This document shows, piece by piece, positions 1-7,743 of a DNA stretch of 64,000 nt. Both the position numbers and the translations under genes were made by a program. Under the pieces are notes generated by a model. It searched no databases and had not been told where the DNA came from. It saw only the letters and a list, made by a program, of their open reading frames with translations. The DNA is from Peribacillus loiseleuriae (GTDB taxonomy: Bacteria; Bacillota; Bacilli; Bacillales; DSM-1321): positions 3,276,059 to 3,340,058 of the forward strand of contig NZ_LFZW01000001.1 in NCBI RefSeq assembly GCF_001183985.1, written 5' to 3'. Position 1 is the first letter of the stretch. Each line of letters starts with the position of its first letter.

Positions 1-218
1 CTTAATAAGTTGCTGATTTCCATCAATAGCTTGCTTTTTGTCTTTGCCGGAAGCACAGGATGGTCCTCAATTTCATCGATTGCGCGCATGCATAAATATG
101 CTGCGCCCACAGTTTCCTGCAGTCCTGAAGGAAGCTGGCTAATTGGAATGACAAAGGTTCGACTCGTTTGCACTAAGAAATCGTGGGCCTTCTTTTGTAA
201 ATCTTTTTCTTCGCTCAT
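1..218 (-). CDS. Squalene/phytoene synthase family protein, 5' part only
   Basis: The first 72 codons of a gene that runs off the left edge of the window. The start at 218 follows a GGAG ribosome site 8 bases upstream. The peptide begins MSEEKDLQKKAHDF and contains SRTFVIPISQLP and AYLCMRAIDEIEDHP; the latter is the first aspartate-rich motif (DxxxD) of head-to-head prenyl synthases. Members condense or hydrolyse prenyl diphosphates to make squalene or carotenoid precursors, or release farnesol. The catalytic second half is outside the window, so the exact reaction cannot be told. Confidence 0.8.
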   Translation of the reverse strand, partial: MSEEKDLQKKAHDFLVQTSRTFVIPISQLPSGLQETVGAAYLCMRAIDEIEDHPVLPAKTKSKLLMEISNLL

Positions 219-278
219 ACTTAAAGCTCCTTTATGTACAACTCTCTTTTTCGTTATCTTATCATACCATACAAAGAG

Positions 279-322
279 GAGGGTGTCTCATAAGGGTCTG
301 ACCCTTTGCTTGAGACGCCCCT
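279..322. repeat. Hairpin repeat, family B (short form), probable rnz terminator
   Basis: GGGTGTCTCA at 281-290 pairs with TGAGACGCCC at 311-320, and between them lies the smaller palindrome AAGGGTCTGACCCTT. It overlaps the rnz stop codon. The GGGTCTGACCC core recurs near 6319 and, in related form, in the larger elements at 9990, 18757 and 50250. It probably ends rnz transcription. Confidence 0.6.
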
Positions 323-1259
323 ACCCTTGTTTCTCTACATACAAAGGAATCTTTACTTGCAGTAAGTCTTCGGCAATCACGGTGTTGGGGAAAATTTCAC
401 ATGCTTCGTTTTGCAGTTCAGCGATGTCTTCCCCCATATATCTGGCACTAATATGTGTCAAAATTAACTGCCGGGCCCCTGCAAGTTTTGCTGTATTTGC
501 AGCTTGGGCGGTCGTACTGTGAAAATAATCAAATGCCATTTCCCCTTCATCCCTTGAAAAAGTTGCTTCATGAACGAGATAGTCCGCATTTTTCGCAAGC
601 AAAATAGTCTGTTCACATGTCCTCGTGTCACCGAGTATCGCTAGGATCCTTCCTTTATTTGGTTCACTAAGATAATCAGCTCCATATAAAACTCGTCCAT
701 CTTCCAATGTAACATTTTCCCCATTTTTAATAGCTTTAAAGATAGGGCCCGGTGGTACACCTTCATCTCTCAGCTTATCAACAAGCAAAGTACCTGGTCT
801 GTCCTTTTCTACAATCCGATAACCGAAAGAAAGGATTCCATGATCTAACGCTAAGGCGGAAACCGTAAATTGCCCATCCTCAAAGATGATACCTTCTTCT
901 ATTTCCACGACGGATAGAGAATATTTAAGATGAGTGCCGCTTACGGAAAGACTTGTTTGAATATAGTCTCTGATCCCTTTAGGGCCGTAAACAGTTAAGT
1001 CTTCAGTTCCTCCTTGAAAAGAGCGACTGCTCAGCAGTCCAGGCAAACCGAATATGTGGTCACCATGTAAATGCGTAATAAAAATTTTCTCAATTCGGCG
1101 TGGTTTAACTGATGTTTTTAATATTTGATGCTGGGTAGCTTCCCCGCAATCAAATAACCAGACCACCCCTCGCTCTTCTAGCAATTCAAGTGCGATTGCC
1201 GAAACATTTCTAGCCTTTGCAGGAACACCTGCACCTGTCCCTAAAAAAACAAAATCCAA
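321..1259 (-). CDS. rnz: Ribonuclease Z
   Basis: Metallo-beta-lactamase-fold endonuclease that removes the 3' trailer from tRNA precursors lacking an encoded CCA. The 312-residue length is typical of the short RNase Z form. The zinc motif THLHGDH is at residues 62-68, preceded by [13 protein letters not shown] near residue 215 and HEATFS near 235 supply further ligands, and LTHIS near 270 ends the core. Translation appears to begin at TTG (1259), 6 bases after a GGGGGT ribosome site. It lies divergent from zwf across a block of repeats, a neighbourhood shared with B. subtilis. Confidence 0.95.
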   Translation of the reverse strand: MDFVFLGTGAGVPAKARNVSAIALELLEERGVVWLFDCGEATQHQILKTSVKPRRIEKIFITHLHGDHIFGLPGLLSSRSFQGGTEDLTVYGPKGIRDYIQTSLSVSGTHLKYSLSVVEIEEGIIFEDGQFTVSALALDHGILSFGYRIVEKDRPGTLLVDKLRDEGVPPGPIFKAIKNGENVTLEDGRVLYGADYLSEPNKGRILAILGDTRTCEQTILLAKNADYLVHEATFSRDEGEMAFDYFHSTTAQAANTAKLAGARQLILTHISARYMGEDIAELQNEACEIFPNTVIAEDLLQVKIPLYVEKQG

Positions 1260-1301
1260 AACATTACCCCCGATGCATCATTTTCCTTCGTATATTATAA
1301 C

Positions 1302-1526
1302 ATAAAGTGAAACTTCCATCAGTGTGGTTTTTGCACTGATGGTTAGTTGAACCAATCGGGGTTTTACAGGCTGTTTATCACCCTAGCTATTTTAATCCCA
1401 CGTAAGAATTAGTGGGGATATTACAGACTGTTAAACCGGGATAAAGTGAAACTTCCTTCAGTGTGGTTTTTGCACCGATGGTTAGTTGAACCAATCGGGG
1501 ATTTACAGCCTATTTAACCGAGATAA
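1302..1526 (+). repeat. Two tandem copies of dispersed repeat family A
   Basis: Copy one (1302-1445) starts ATAAAGTGAAACTTCC, contains the hairpin CCATCAGTG/CACTGATGG, and ends ACAGACTGTTAAACCGGG then ATAAA. Copy two (1441-1526) starts at that same ATAAAGTGAAACTTCC and ends TTTAACCGAGATAAA. The same boundaries recur at 15407, 46136, 54416 and 62997, and inverted at 19760. This block fills the rnz-zwf gap and holds no gene. Confidence 0.8.
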
Positions 1527-1552
1527 ATACTACAGTCAAGTTATGGGTACCC

Positions 1553-1737
1553 TTAAAGTGCGTGTTCAAAAAGAACCAAGAAGTTTTGCGAGCGATTGTC
1601 TCAAACCTTTCGCATATGCAGCAACGTTGAGGACCGGACTTGCACAGGTTGTGTGCGAATTTAACAGAAGTTATTTAATGAGCGACGAAGAAATTCGCAA
1701 GCTTTTTTACCGAACCTTTTGAACATCCTCTTAAAGA
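1553..1737 (+). repeat. Dispersed inverted repeat, family C
   Basis: Begins GTGCGTGTTCAAAAAG and ends CTTTTGAACATCCTC, so the two ends are partly complementary. The middle includes GAGCGATTGTCT, TTGAGGACCGGA and GCGACGAAGAAATTCG. The same blocks in the same order occur in inverted orientation at 60072-60205. The 78-codon open frame at 1486-1722 lies wholly inside repeats A and C and is not considered a gene. Confidence 0.75.
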
Positions 1738-1836
1738 GATAAAGTGAAAGAATATTGCGTTTATTCCCATGTATCTTTATAGTTAAATACATGAACAAAA
1801 AATACTGTTATTACTATGAAAAGTGAGGTTATGCAA

Positions 1837-3339
1837 GTGAATGTAACGAATAAACCGACCGCATTAATCATCCTTTTTGGGGCCACTGGAGATTTGGCCA
1901 AACGGAAACTGTTTCCGTCTATTTATCGATTGTTTCAAAAAAAAAATATTGAGAAATTCGCTGTGATTGGTGTAGCTAGAAGACCATTAACAAACGCTGA
2001 ATTTCAAGAAAATGTTAAAGATTCTGTTCAGACTTTTGCTGACAGCCATGAAAACGTCGATGACTTCGTCTCACATTTTTCTTACCACTCCCATGATGTG
2101 AGTAGTTCAGAATCCTACATCGAATTAAAAAACATTGCGGATAAGTTGGATGAACAATATGATTTGAACGGAAATCGCATTTTTTATTTAGCTATGGCCC
2201 CAGAATTCTTTGGTACAATTGCTGAGCAGGTGAAAGCACAGGGCTTAACGGATACGACAGGTTACAAACGACTCGTGATTGAAAAACCATTTGGTACTAG
2301 CTTTGAATCAGCTCAAGAACTTAATGTACAAATTCGCACAGCCTTTTCTGAAGATGAAATCTATCGAATTGATCATTACCTTGGAAAAGAAATGGTCCAA
2401 AACATTGAAGTGATTCGCTTTGCGAACGCAATGTTTGAACCGCTTTGGAATAACCAATACATATCCAATATCCAAGTAACTTCCAGTGAGACGCTTGGAG
2501 TTGAAGAACGGGGTCGATACTACGAAACCAGTGGAGCGCTTCGCGATATGGTCCAAAATCATTTAATGCAAATGGTTGCGTTGCTTGCAATGGAACCGCC
2601 AATTAAATTGACTGATGAAGAAATTCGCAGTGAGAAAGCACGTGCATTTCGGTCATTACGCCCGATGAAAAAAGAAGATGTTGAGGCTTTCTTTGTCCGT
2701 GGCCAATATGATGAAGGCACTGTTTCGAATTCCTTACTTCCTGCTTACCGAAATGAGCCTTCTGTTGACTCTGAATCCAATACCGAAACATATGTGGCAG
2801 GTAAATTACTCATTGATAATTTCCGTTGGGCAGGTGTGCCATTCTATATTCGAACTGGAAAACGCATGGATGTGAAATCAACGAAAATTGTTGTCCAATT
2901 CAAAGATATTCCGATGAATTTATACTATAGCAAGGAACCAGAAGAAAATGTCCATCCTAACTTGCTTGTCATCCATATCCAGCCAGAAGAAGGAATCACA
3001 TTGCTCTTAAACGCTAAGAAAAACGGCAACCAAATGCAAACGAAGCCAGTTAGACTTTCCTTCTCCAATACGAGCATTGACCGAATGAATACGCCTGAAG
3101 CCTACGAGAAATTATTATTCGACAGTATGCGTGGAGATGCCACCAATTTCACCCATTGGGATGAGGTCGCACTATCTTGGAAATTCGTTGACATCATTTC
3201 AGAAGTATGGGAACACACGAAAGATGAAACCTTCCCGAATTATGTTGCCGGAAGTGCAGGTCCCAAATGTGCCGATAATCTTCTGGAAAAAGACGGCCAT
3301 TTCTGGTGGCCAATTGAAAATCTAGAAATCGATAATTAA
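1837..3339 (+). CDS. zwf: Glucose-6-phosphate 1-dehydrogenase
   Basis: Cytosolic first enzyme of the oxidative pentose phosphate pathway, oxidising glucose 6-phosphate to 6-phosphogluconolactone with NADP+. The nucleotide-binding motif GATGDLAKRK is near residue 15, the substrate/catalytic motif RIDHYLGKE near residue 180, and the C-terminal domain includes FYIRTGKRM near 345. About 500 residues, the usual length. The frame is open from ATG 1816, but a GAGGT ribosome site at 1825-1829 lies inside that extension and is well placed for GTG 1837, which I prefer. A strong hairpin terminator follows. Confidence 0.96.
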   Translation: MNVTNKPTALIILFGATGDLAKRKLFPSIYRLFQKKNIEKFAVIGVARRPLTNAEFQENVKDSVQTFADSHENVDDFVSHFSYHSHDVSSSESYIELKNIADKLDEQYDLNGNRIFYLAMAPEFFGTIAEQVKAQGLTDTTGYKRLVIEKPFGTSFESAQELNVQIRTAFSEDEIYRIDHYLGKEMVQNIEVIRFANAMFEPLWNNQYISNIQVTSSETLGVEERGRYYETSGALRDMVQNHLMQMVALLAMEPPIKLTDEEIRSEKARAFRSLRPMKKEDVEAFFVRGQYDEGTVSNSLLPAYRNEPSVDSESNTETYVAGKLLIDNFRWAGVPFYIRTGKRMDVKSTKIVVQFKDIPMNLYYSKEPEENVHPNLLVIHIQPEEGITLLLNAKKNGNQMQTKPVRLSFSNTSIDRMNTPEAYEKLLFDSMRGDATNFTHWDEVALSWKFVDIISEVWEHTKDETFPNYVAGSAGPKCADNLLEKDGHFWWPIENLEIDN

Positions 3340-3351
3340 AACAGATAAAAA

Positions 3352-3391
3352 AACAAGGCTGACTTCTTTTCACTTAAGAATCAGCCTTGTT
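3352..3391. terminator. Bidirectional terminator between zwf and a convergent small gene
   Basis: AACAAGGCTGACTTCTT at 3352-3368 pairs with AAGAATCAGCCTTGTT at 3376-3391. A-rich DNA flanks it on the left, giving a T-run for the minus strand, so it can serve both genes. Confidence 0.8.
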
Positions 3392-3510
3392 CATTTATGT
3401 TGTTCTCGTTCCACATACTCAGCTTTTCCTAAGCTAAGCCAATAAGCGATTCCTGATTCCAAGGCAATGAAAAATAAAAATAGCGCTCCAAAAATCCAGA
3501 TAATGTTCAT
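3391..3510 (-). CDS. Small membrane protein, 39 residues
   Basis: Frame from ATG 3510 to TGA 3391, with an excellent AAGGAGG ribosome site about 8 bases upstream. The product begins MNIIWIFGALFLFFIALESG: a single hydrophobic segment (about residues 2-28) followed by a charged tail ending EYVEREQHK. It converges on zwf and shares its terminator. The ribosome site and membrane-segment pattern make it a credible gene; I do not recognise the family and suggest no function. Confidence 0.65.
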   Translation of the reverse strand: MNIIWIFGALFLFFIALESGIAYWLSLGKAEYVEREQHK

Positions 3511-3732
3511 TTTATTTGGCCCTCCTTGAATGATCTAACCTGCTCTTTCTACTTCCCTACTATATTTTCTATAGTGATTACATTATCTGATATACACCAA
3601 AATTTTCAAATTCCAAAATCCCTATTTCGCACTAGGTACTTACTCCTGTTTTTACCTGATTAGTGACTATCCAAAAGGTAAAACTATTGATGATGGAAGT
3701 ATCATCAAATTTTTCTTGTGTGGAGGGATAAC

Positions 3733-3909
3733 ATGATCGATATTCGAGAGGGCTTAATTCCTACCGCGCTAGGCACAGCGGTAACGGCAACAGGGTATGC
3801 AATGAAACAAAAACGTAAATCCAACAAAATGGTAGCAAATACATTATTTGGATTCGGACTAGCACATATCGTTCTCGGTGTTATTGATCTAGTAGAGCAT
3901 CGCCATTAA
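3733..3909 (+). CDS. Conserved-looking small protein, 58 residues
   Basis: Start ATG 3733 follows GGAGGG at 3722-3727. The product begins MIDIREGLIPTALG and has a glycine/alanine-rich stretch, a basic middle (KQKRKSNK), a second hydrophobic stretch near residues 37-52 and a histidine-rich end (EHRH). Two weak membrane-associated helices are possible. It has its own terminator at 3917. It resembles a short uncharacterised protein type I associate with Bacillus, but I cannot assign a function. Confidence 0.7.
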   Translation: MIDIREGLIPTALGTAVTATGYAMKQKRKSNKMVANTLFGFGLAHIVLGVIDLVEHRH

Positions 3910-3916
3910 CAAAGGA

Positions 3917-3948
3917 AAGGACAAACCGACAGTAGGTTTGTCCTTTTT
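3917..3948 (+). terminator. Rho-independent terminator of the 58-residue protein gene
   Basis: AAAGGACAAACC at 3917-3928 pairs with GGTTTGTCCTTT at 3935-3946, followed by a short T-run. Confidence 0.85.
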
Positions 3949-3960
3949 AGTTTCATTGTA

Positions 3961-4021
3961 TTGACATGAAACCAATAGGTGTTATATACTCTAAAAAAAA
4001 AACACAAAACCATTTGGTTTT
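3961..4021 (+). promoter_or_regulatory. Promoter and possible ArsR operator for the SRPBCC-ArsR operon
   Basis: TTGACA at 3961-3966 and TATACT at 3985-3990 are separated by 18 bases. Just downstream, at 4006-4021, lies AAAACCATTTGGTTTT, with 7-base arms around TT. An operator overlapping the start of transcription fits autorepression by the ArsR protein encoded second in the operon; this role is inferred. Confidence 0.55.
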
Positions 4022-4052
4022 ATATTATATGCAAAAAAGGAGATTTATTTTA

Positions 4053-4481
4053 GTGGAAAATAATCAGGTTACATTACAAGATATTCAGCAAACAGTCGTT
4101 TTTGATGCACCTATACAAAAAGTGTGGGATACAGTTTCAACTTCAGAAGGAATTGCCTCATGGTTCATGCCCAATGATTTTCAAGCGCAAGTTGGACAGG
4201 AATTCCATTTGCAATCACCGTTCGGTCCTTCCCCCTGCAAAGTCATTGAATTAGATCCGCCTAATCGACTTTCTTTTACATGGGATGAAGATGGATGGGT
4301 CGTTTCATTTATTTTAAAAGAGATAGAAGGTAAGACGGAGTTTACTCTTATTCACGGCGGATGGAAAAGCCCTGATTATATCCTTCCGAAACCTAACGCG
4401 AAAAGTTCCGTTATTCGTGAATCAATGAATCAAGGTTGGACAGGTATTCTTGATAAATTGAGAAAGATTGTTATGAACTAG
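4053..4481 (+). CDS. SRPBCC-domain protein (AHSA1/START-like)
   Basis: About 142 residues covering one SRPBCC fold, a hydrophobic-pocket domain. The N-terminal [17 protein letters not shown] and following IASWFMP are typical of the family, as is the central [11 protein letters not shown] chose GTG 4053 because AAGGAG lies 10 bases upstream; the frame is open from 3966 but the promoter lies there. The stop codon overlaps the GTG of the downstream ArsR gene (TAGTG), indicating translational coupling. Such pairs are common in Firmicutes; the ligand is unknown. Confidence 0.8.
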   Translation: MENNQVTLQDIQQTVVFDAPIQKVWDTVSTSEGIASWFMPNDFQAQVGQEFHLQSPFGPSPCKVIELDPPNRLSFTWDEDGWVVSFILKEIEGKTEFTLIHGGWKSPDYILPKPNAKSSVIRESMNQGWTGILDKLRKIVMN

Positions 4482-4843
4482 TGTCTACTTCCTTACAAAA
4501 GCATGATGTATTTCAAGCTATTGCTGATCCAACACGGAGAGATATACTCCGATTACTCGCTGATAAAGAATTATCTATTTTAGAGATAACTGGGCATTTC
4601 CCAATGACTCGCACAGCTATCGCAAAACATCTTCATATTCTTTCAGAAGCAGAACTAGTTAGTGGACGAAAAGTAGGAAGAGAAAAACGTTTTCGCTTGC
4701 AACCCGAATCCTTGGATGAATTAAAACAATGGCTTTCATATTTCGAGCAATTTTGGCATAATAAATTATCCATGCTTAAGCATATTGTTGAAAACGAGAA
4801 AGAAATGGATATTAAAGTCATTAAAACAGATTCAGATAAATAG
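4481..4843 (+). CDS. ArsR-family winged-helix transcriptional regulator
   Basis: A 120-residue repressor-type protein with HTH around residues 27-75 (TRRDILRLLADKELSILE, then MTRTAIAKHLHILSEAELV) and a wing GRKVGREKRFRL. There is no obvious CxC metal motif, so it is probably not a metal sensor. The GTG start overlaps the upstream stop by one base. The C-terminal FEQFWHNKLSMLKHIVE matches ArsR proteins paired with SRPBCC genes. It probably controls its own operon. Confidence 0.85.
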   Translation: MSTSLQKHDVFQAIADPTRRDILRLLADKELSILEITGHFPMTRTAIAKHLHILSEAELVSGRKVGREKRFRLQPESLDELKQWLSYFEQFWHNKLSMLKHIVENEKEMDIKVIKTDSDK

Positions 4844-4878
4844 CAAGAAAGCCTAGTTGGATGTTAAATTCATCGTTA

Positions 4879-4924
4879 TTAATTACCTTCATAATTACTG
4901 TTTAATTACCTTCATAATTACTGT
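4879..4924 (+). repeat. Perfect 23-bp tandem duplication
   Basis: The 23-base unit starting TTAATTACCTTCATAATTAC occurs twice back to back (4879-4901 and 4902-4924) just after arsR. It is a recent small duplication with no evident function. Confidence 0.8.
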
Positions 4925-4938
4925 TCAACAACTAGTTT

Positions 4939-4969
4939 AACACCGTCTGGAATTGTTCAGACGGTGTTC
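4939..4969 (+). terminator. Terminator of the SRPBCC-ArsR operon
   Basis: AACACCGTCTG at 4939-4949 pairs exactly with CAGACGGTGTT at 4959-4969. The following T-run is weak (CTCTAT). Confidence 0.65.
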
Positions 4970-5053
4970 TCTATGTAAATGGTTCTAAACTAAATTGCAT
5001 TTTTGTCGATAGACATTTTTTATGAAAGCTGTGTCTTTTACTCATCCCGCTCC

Positions 5054-6301
5054 TTATTCCTTTAAGCGCAAGTTATCAAGAAAATCCTTACTAAAACTTG
5101 TCTCAGCTTGCCCTTTCTTTTCAGCTACCTCGACCCCTTTTTTAATGATTTCCTTGCCATATTTACTTTGCAGTTTTTCCATAGCGTAGTAAAGTGATTC
5201 TTTTTCCGCATCTTTTTCATAAGAAAATAAATCTAGTTGTTTATAGGCAGCTTCCTTATCCATTACTTCGAAAGCTGTCACCCCAAGCAGACGAACTTTC
5301 TCTCCATTCCAATGCTTTTTAAACAGTTCGACTGCAAGGCGATGAATATCAGCTTTCTCGAAAAAATGATTTTCAACAGTTCTACTTCTTGTTATCGTCC
5401 GGCGGTCTTTATAGCGAATGGTTACGCCAATTTTTTGCCCTACTAATTTTTTATTTTTCAACCGAAGAGCTACTTTTGTTGAAAGCTGCTCTAATATATC
5501 GATTAATTCTTTCTGATTCGTTATATCCTTTGGCAAAGTCGTCGAGTTGCCAATGCTTTTATGATCAAATATAGATTCAGGATCGACTGCTCTCCCGTCT
5601 ATTCCTGTAGCCCGTTCCTTTAATTTTAGACCGTTAATACCGAGAATTTGCCTGAGTGTTACATCATGAGCTTTAGCAAGATCGCCGATTGTTTCGATTC
5701 CGATACTATTAAGCTTCTCTGCTGTTTTCTTGCCGATCCCATGCATTTCACCAACCTCAAGAGGCCAAAGTATCAACGGAACATCTCGTTTTCTGAGAAT
5801 CGTGATGCCCATCGGTTTCTTCATATCTGAAGCAGTTTTAGCTAGAAATTTATTCGGGGCGATTCCGATACTACAAGGCAAATCCATCGTCTCAAAAATC
5901 CGCTTTTGAATACGATTGGCAATTTCAATTGGAGAACCTAGTTCCGCGCAACCTGTGATATCTAGATATCCTTCATCAATTGAGACCGGTTCTACCAGGT
6001 CTGTATATTGTCTCATTAGTTCAAAGATGGCAATGGAAGTTTTCCGGTATCGATCAAAGTTAGGCTTTAATACAATAAGTTCAGGGCACAGCTTTTTCCC
6101 TTGCCAAATCGGCATCGTCGTTTTCACACCAAATTTCCTTGCTTCATAACTACACGTGATAATAATCCCTCGGCGCTCCTCCACATTCCCAGCGATTGCA
6201 AGCGGCTTCCCCTTCAGTCCAGTATCATACGCCATCTCTACAGATGCAAAAAAACTATTCATATCCACATGGAGTATCACTTTTCCTTTTTTCGGATACA
6301 T
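5054..6301 (-). CDS. dinB: DNA polymerase IV (Y-family translesion polymerase)
   Basis: Error-prone polymerase that copies past damaged bases. The N-terminal palm carries HVDMNSFFASVE (metal-binding aspartate) and the catalytic pair sits in SIDEGYLD near residue 105. Helix-hairpin-helix segments (MHGIGKKTAEKL) near residue 180 and a little-finger domain (about 240-350) follow. About 415 residues, normal for the family and similar to B. subtilis YqjH/PolY1. The frame extends to GTG 6310, but an AAGGGG ribosome site is correctly spaced for ATG 6301. I saw no LexA box. Confidence 0.93.
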   Translation of the reverse strand: MYPKKGKVILHVDMNSFFASVEMAYDTGLKGKPLAIAGNVEERRGIIITCSYEARKFGVKTTMPIWQGKKLCPELIVLKPNFDRYRKTSIAIFELMRQYTDLVEPVSIDEGYLDITGCAELGSPIEIANRIQKRIFETMDLPCSIGIAPNKFLAKTASDMKKPMGITILRKRDVPLILWPLEVGEMHGIGKKTAEKLNSIGIETIGDLAKAHDVTLRQILGINGLKLKERATGIDGRAVDPESIFDHKSIGNSTTLPKDITNQKELIDILEQLSTKVALRLKNKKLVGQKIGVTIRYKDRRTITRSRTVENHFFEKADIHRLAVELFKKHWNGEKVRLLGVTAFEVMDKEAAYKQLDLFSYEKDAEKESLYYAMEKLQSKYGKEIIKKGVEVAEKKGQAETSFSKDFLDNLRLKE

Positions 6302-6318
6302 CTCGATCACCCCTTATT

Positions 6319-6331
6319 GGGGTCAGACCCC
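6319..6331. repeat. Family B core palindrome
   Basis: GGGGTCAGACCCC, the core of repeat family B, sits just upstream of the dinB ribosome site and downstream of the peptidase terminator. Confidence 0.4.
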
Positions 6332-6357
6332 ATTTCCCAGATTATTTCCCAACAAAA

Positions 6358-6391
6358 AACCGGAATCTGAGGGGTTACTACAGATTCCAGT
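6358..6391 (-). terminator. Terminator of the PepT-like peptidase gene
   Basis: GGAATCTG at 6362-6369 pairs with CAGATTCC at 6381-6388. On the minus strand it is followed by GGTTTTTTG. Confidence 0.8.
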
Positions 6392-6406
6392 CATATGTTC
6401 GCTTAG

Positions 6407-7528
6407 TTATTCTCCTGCAACTTCTTCGATAATAGCTAGGACCATTTCTGTTAATTTTGTTAACTCTTCAACAGGAATTTTTTCATTGGTTGTATGGATG
6501 TCTTCATAGCCGACAGCAAGGTTTACTGTTGGAATACCGAAGCCAGCAATGACGTTTGCATCACTTCCACCGCCGCTTTGAAGAAGCTTTGATGGGCGAT
6601 TGATTTTAGCTGCGGCTTTCTTGGCTACTTCAACAACATGATCGCCATCGCCATATTTAAAGCCAGGGTACATAACTGTTACTTCAACTTCAGCTCTTCC
6701 ACCCATTTCAGATGCAACGGATTCAAACGCTTGTTTCATTTTCTCAACTTGAGTTTCCATTTTTTCTGGTATTAAAGAGCGAGCTTCAGCCAATATTTCA
6801 ACAAAGTCACAAACAATATTTGTTTGCTGTCCACCTCTGAAATAGCCGATATTTGCTGTTGTTTCTTCATCGATTCTGCCAAGCGGCATTTTCGCAATCG
6901 CTTTTGCTGCCATCGTAATGGCAGAAATTCCTTTTTCAGGGGCAACGCCAGCGTGAGCTGTTTTGCCGTACATTTTTGTAAAGATTTTTGCTTGAGTTGG
7001 AGCAGCTACAATAATATTCCCAACCTTTTCATCACTATCTAGTGCATACCCGTATTTAGCTGTAACAAGTGAACGGTCTAAGGCTTTCGCACCAACAAGA
7101 CCTGATTCCTCACCTACCGTGATAATGAATTCAATCGTACCATGCGGAATGTTTTCCTCTTTTAATACACGAAGAGTTTCAAGCATCGCTGCAAGACCCG
7201 CTTTATCGTCTGCTCCAAGAATCGTTGTACCATCAGAGACGATATAGCCGTCTTTAATGGACGGCTTAATCCCATTCCCAGGAACGACCGTATCCATATG
7301 TGAAGTGAAGTAAATCGTATCCACTCCTTCCTTCGTTCCTTTCAGCGTGCATATCAAGTTGCCTGCTCCATGGCCTGTAACTGCTGCGGTATCATCCTCA
7401 AATACATCCACACCTAGAGCCGTGAATTTTTCTTTTAAAACTTTTGCAATTTCCGTTTCAAACTTAGTTTCCGAATCGATTTGGACCAATTCAAGGAATT
7501 CCTTTACAATGCGTTCTTCATTAACCAT
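6407..7528 (-). CDS. yqjE: M20-family peptidase, PepT-like (YqjE)
   Basis: Cytosolic zinc aminopeptidase of the tripeptidase-T-like group. Metal and catalytic motifs are SHMDTVVPG, GADDKAGLAA, GEESGLVG, YALDSDEKVG and the late HTTNEKIPVEE. A dimerisation insert spans about residues 175-290. ATG 7528 follows GGAGG by about 10 bases and gives about 373 residues, as in B. subtilis YqjE; the frame is open further upstream (7606) without a ribosome site. It lies between dinB and the carboxylase gene, the B. subtilis order. The substrate is assumed to be small peptides. Confidence 0.88.
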   Translation of the reverse strand: MVNEERIVKEFLELVQIDSETKFETEIAKVLKEKFTALGVDVFEDDTAAVTGHGAGNLICTLKGTKEGVDTIYFTSHMDTVVPGNGIKPSIKDGYIVSDGTTILGADDKAGLAAMLETLRVLKEENIPHGTIEFIITVGEESGLVGAKALDRSLVTAKYGYALDSDEKVGNIIVAAPTQAKIFTKMYGKTAHAGVAPEKGISAITMAAKAIAKMPLGRIDEETTANIGYFRGGQQTNIVCDFVEILAEARSLIPEKMETQVEKMKQAFESVASEMGGRAEVEVTVMYPGFKYGDGDHVVEVAKKAAAKINRPSKLLQSGGGSDANVIAGFGIPTVNLAVGYEDIHTTNEKIPVEELTKLTEMVLAIIEEVAGE

Positions 7529-7743
7529 TTCAACAAAACCTCCAATATGTATATACCTGATAAGGTCCATTTCCTGATCGGAAAAATTCCGATGAGGGAT
7601 CTTCACATTATCACAGGCAATAATCCACCAGTTTGGGGAGAACAGTCCCCTTTTGAAGTAGTTTAACTACTTCAACATTCCTAGTATATCGCTAATCGTT
7701 CGGTACCCGCAAGATATCATGTTTCATTTAACGATTTTCACTT

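Noticed and set aside
10-522. Long plus-strand open frame at the left edge
   Set aside because: It runs antisense to the squalene/phytoene-synthase-family start and the rnz 3' end, both of which have clear family motifs; it has no ribosome site.
1486-1722. 78-codon plus-strand frame upstream of zwf
   Set aside because: Lies entirely within repeat families A and C; the same bases recur elsewhere without an open frame.
4879-4924. CRISPR-like direct repeats
   Set aside because: Only two adjacent perfect units with no spacer; a simple tandem duplication. No CRISPR array or cas gene was seen anywhere.
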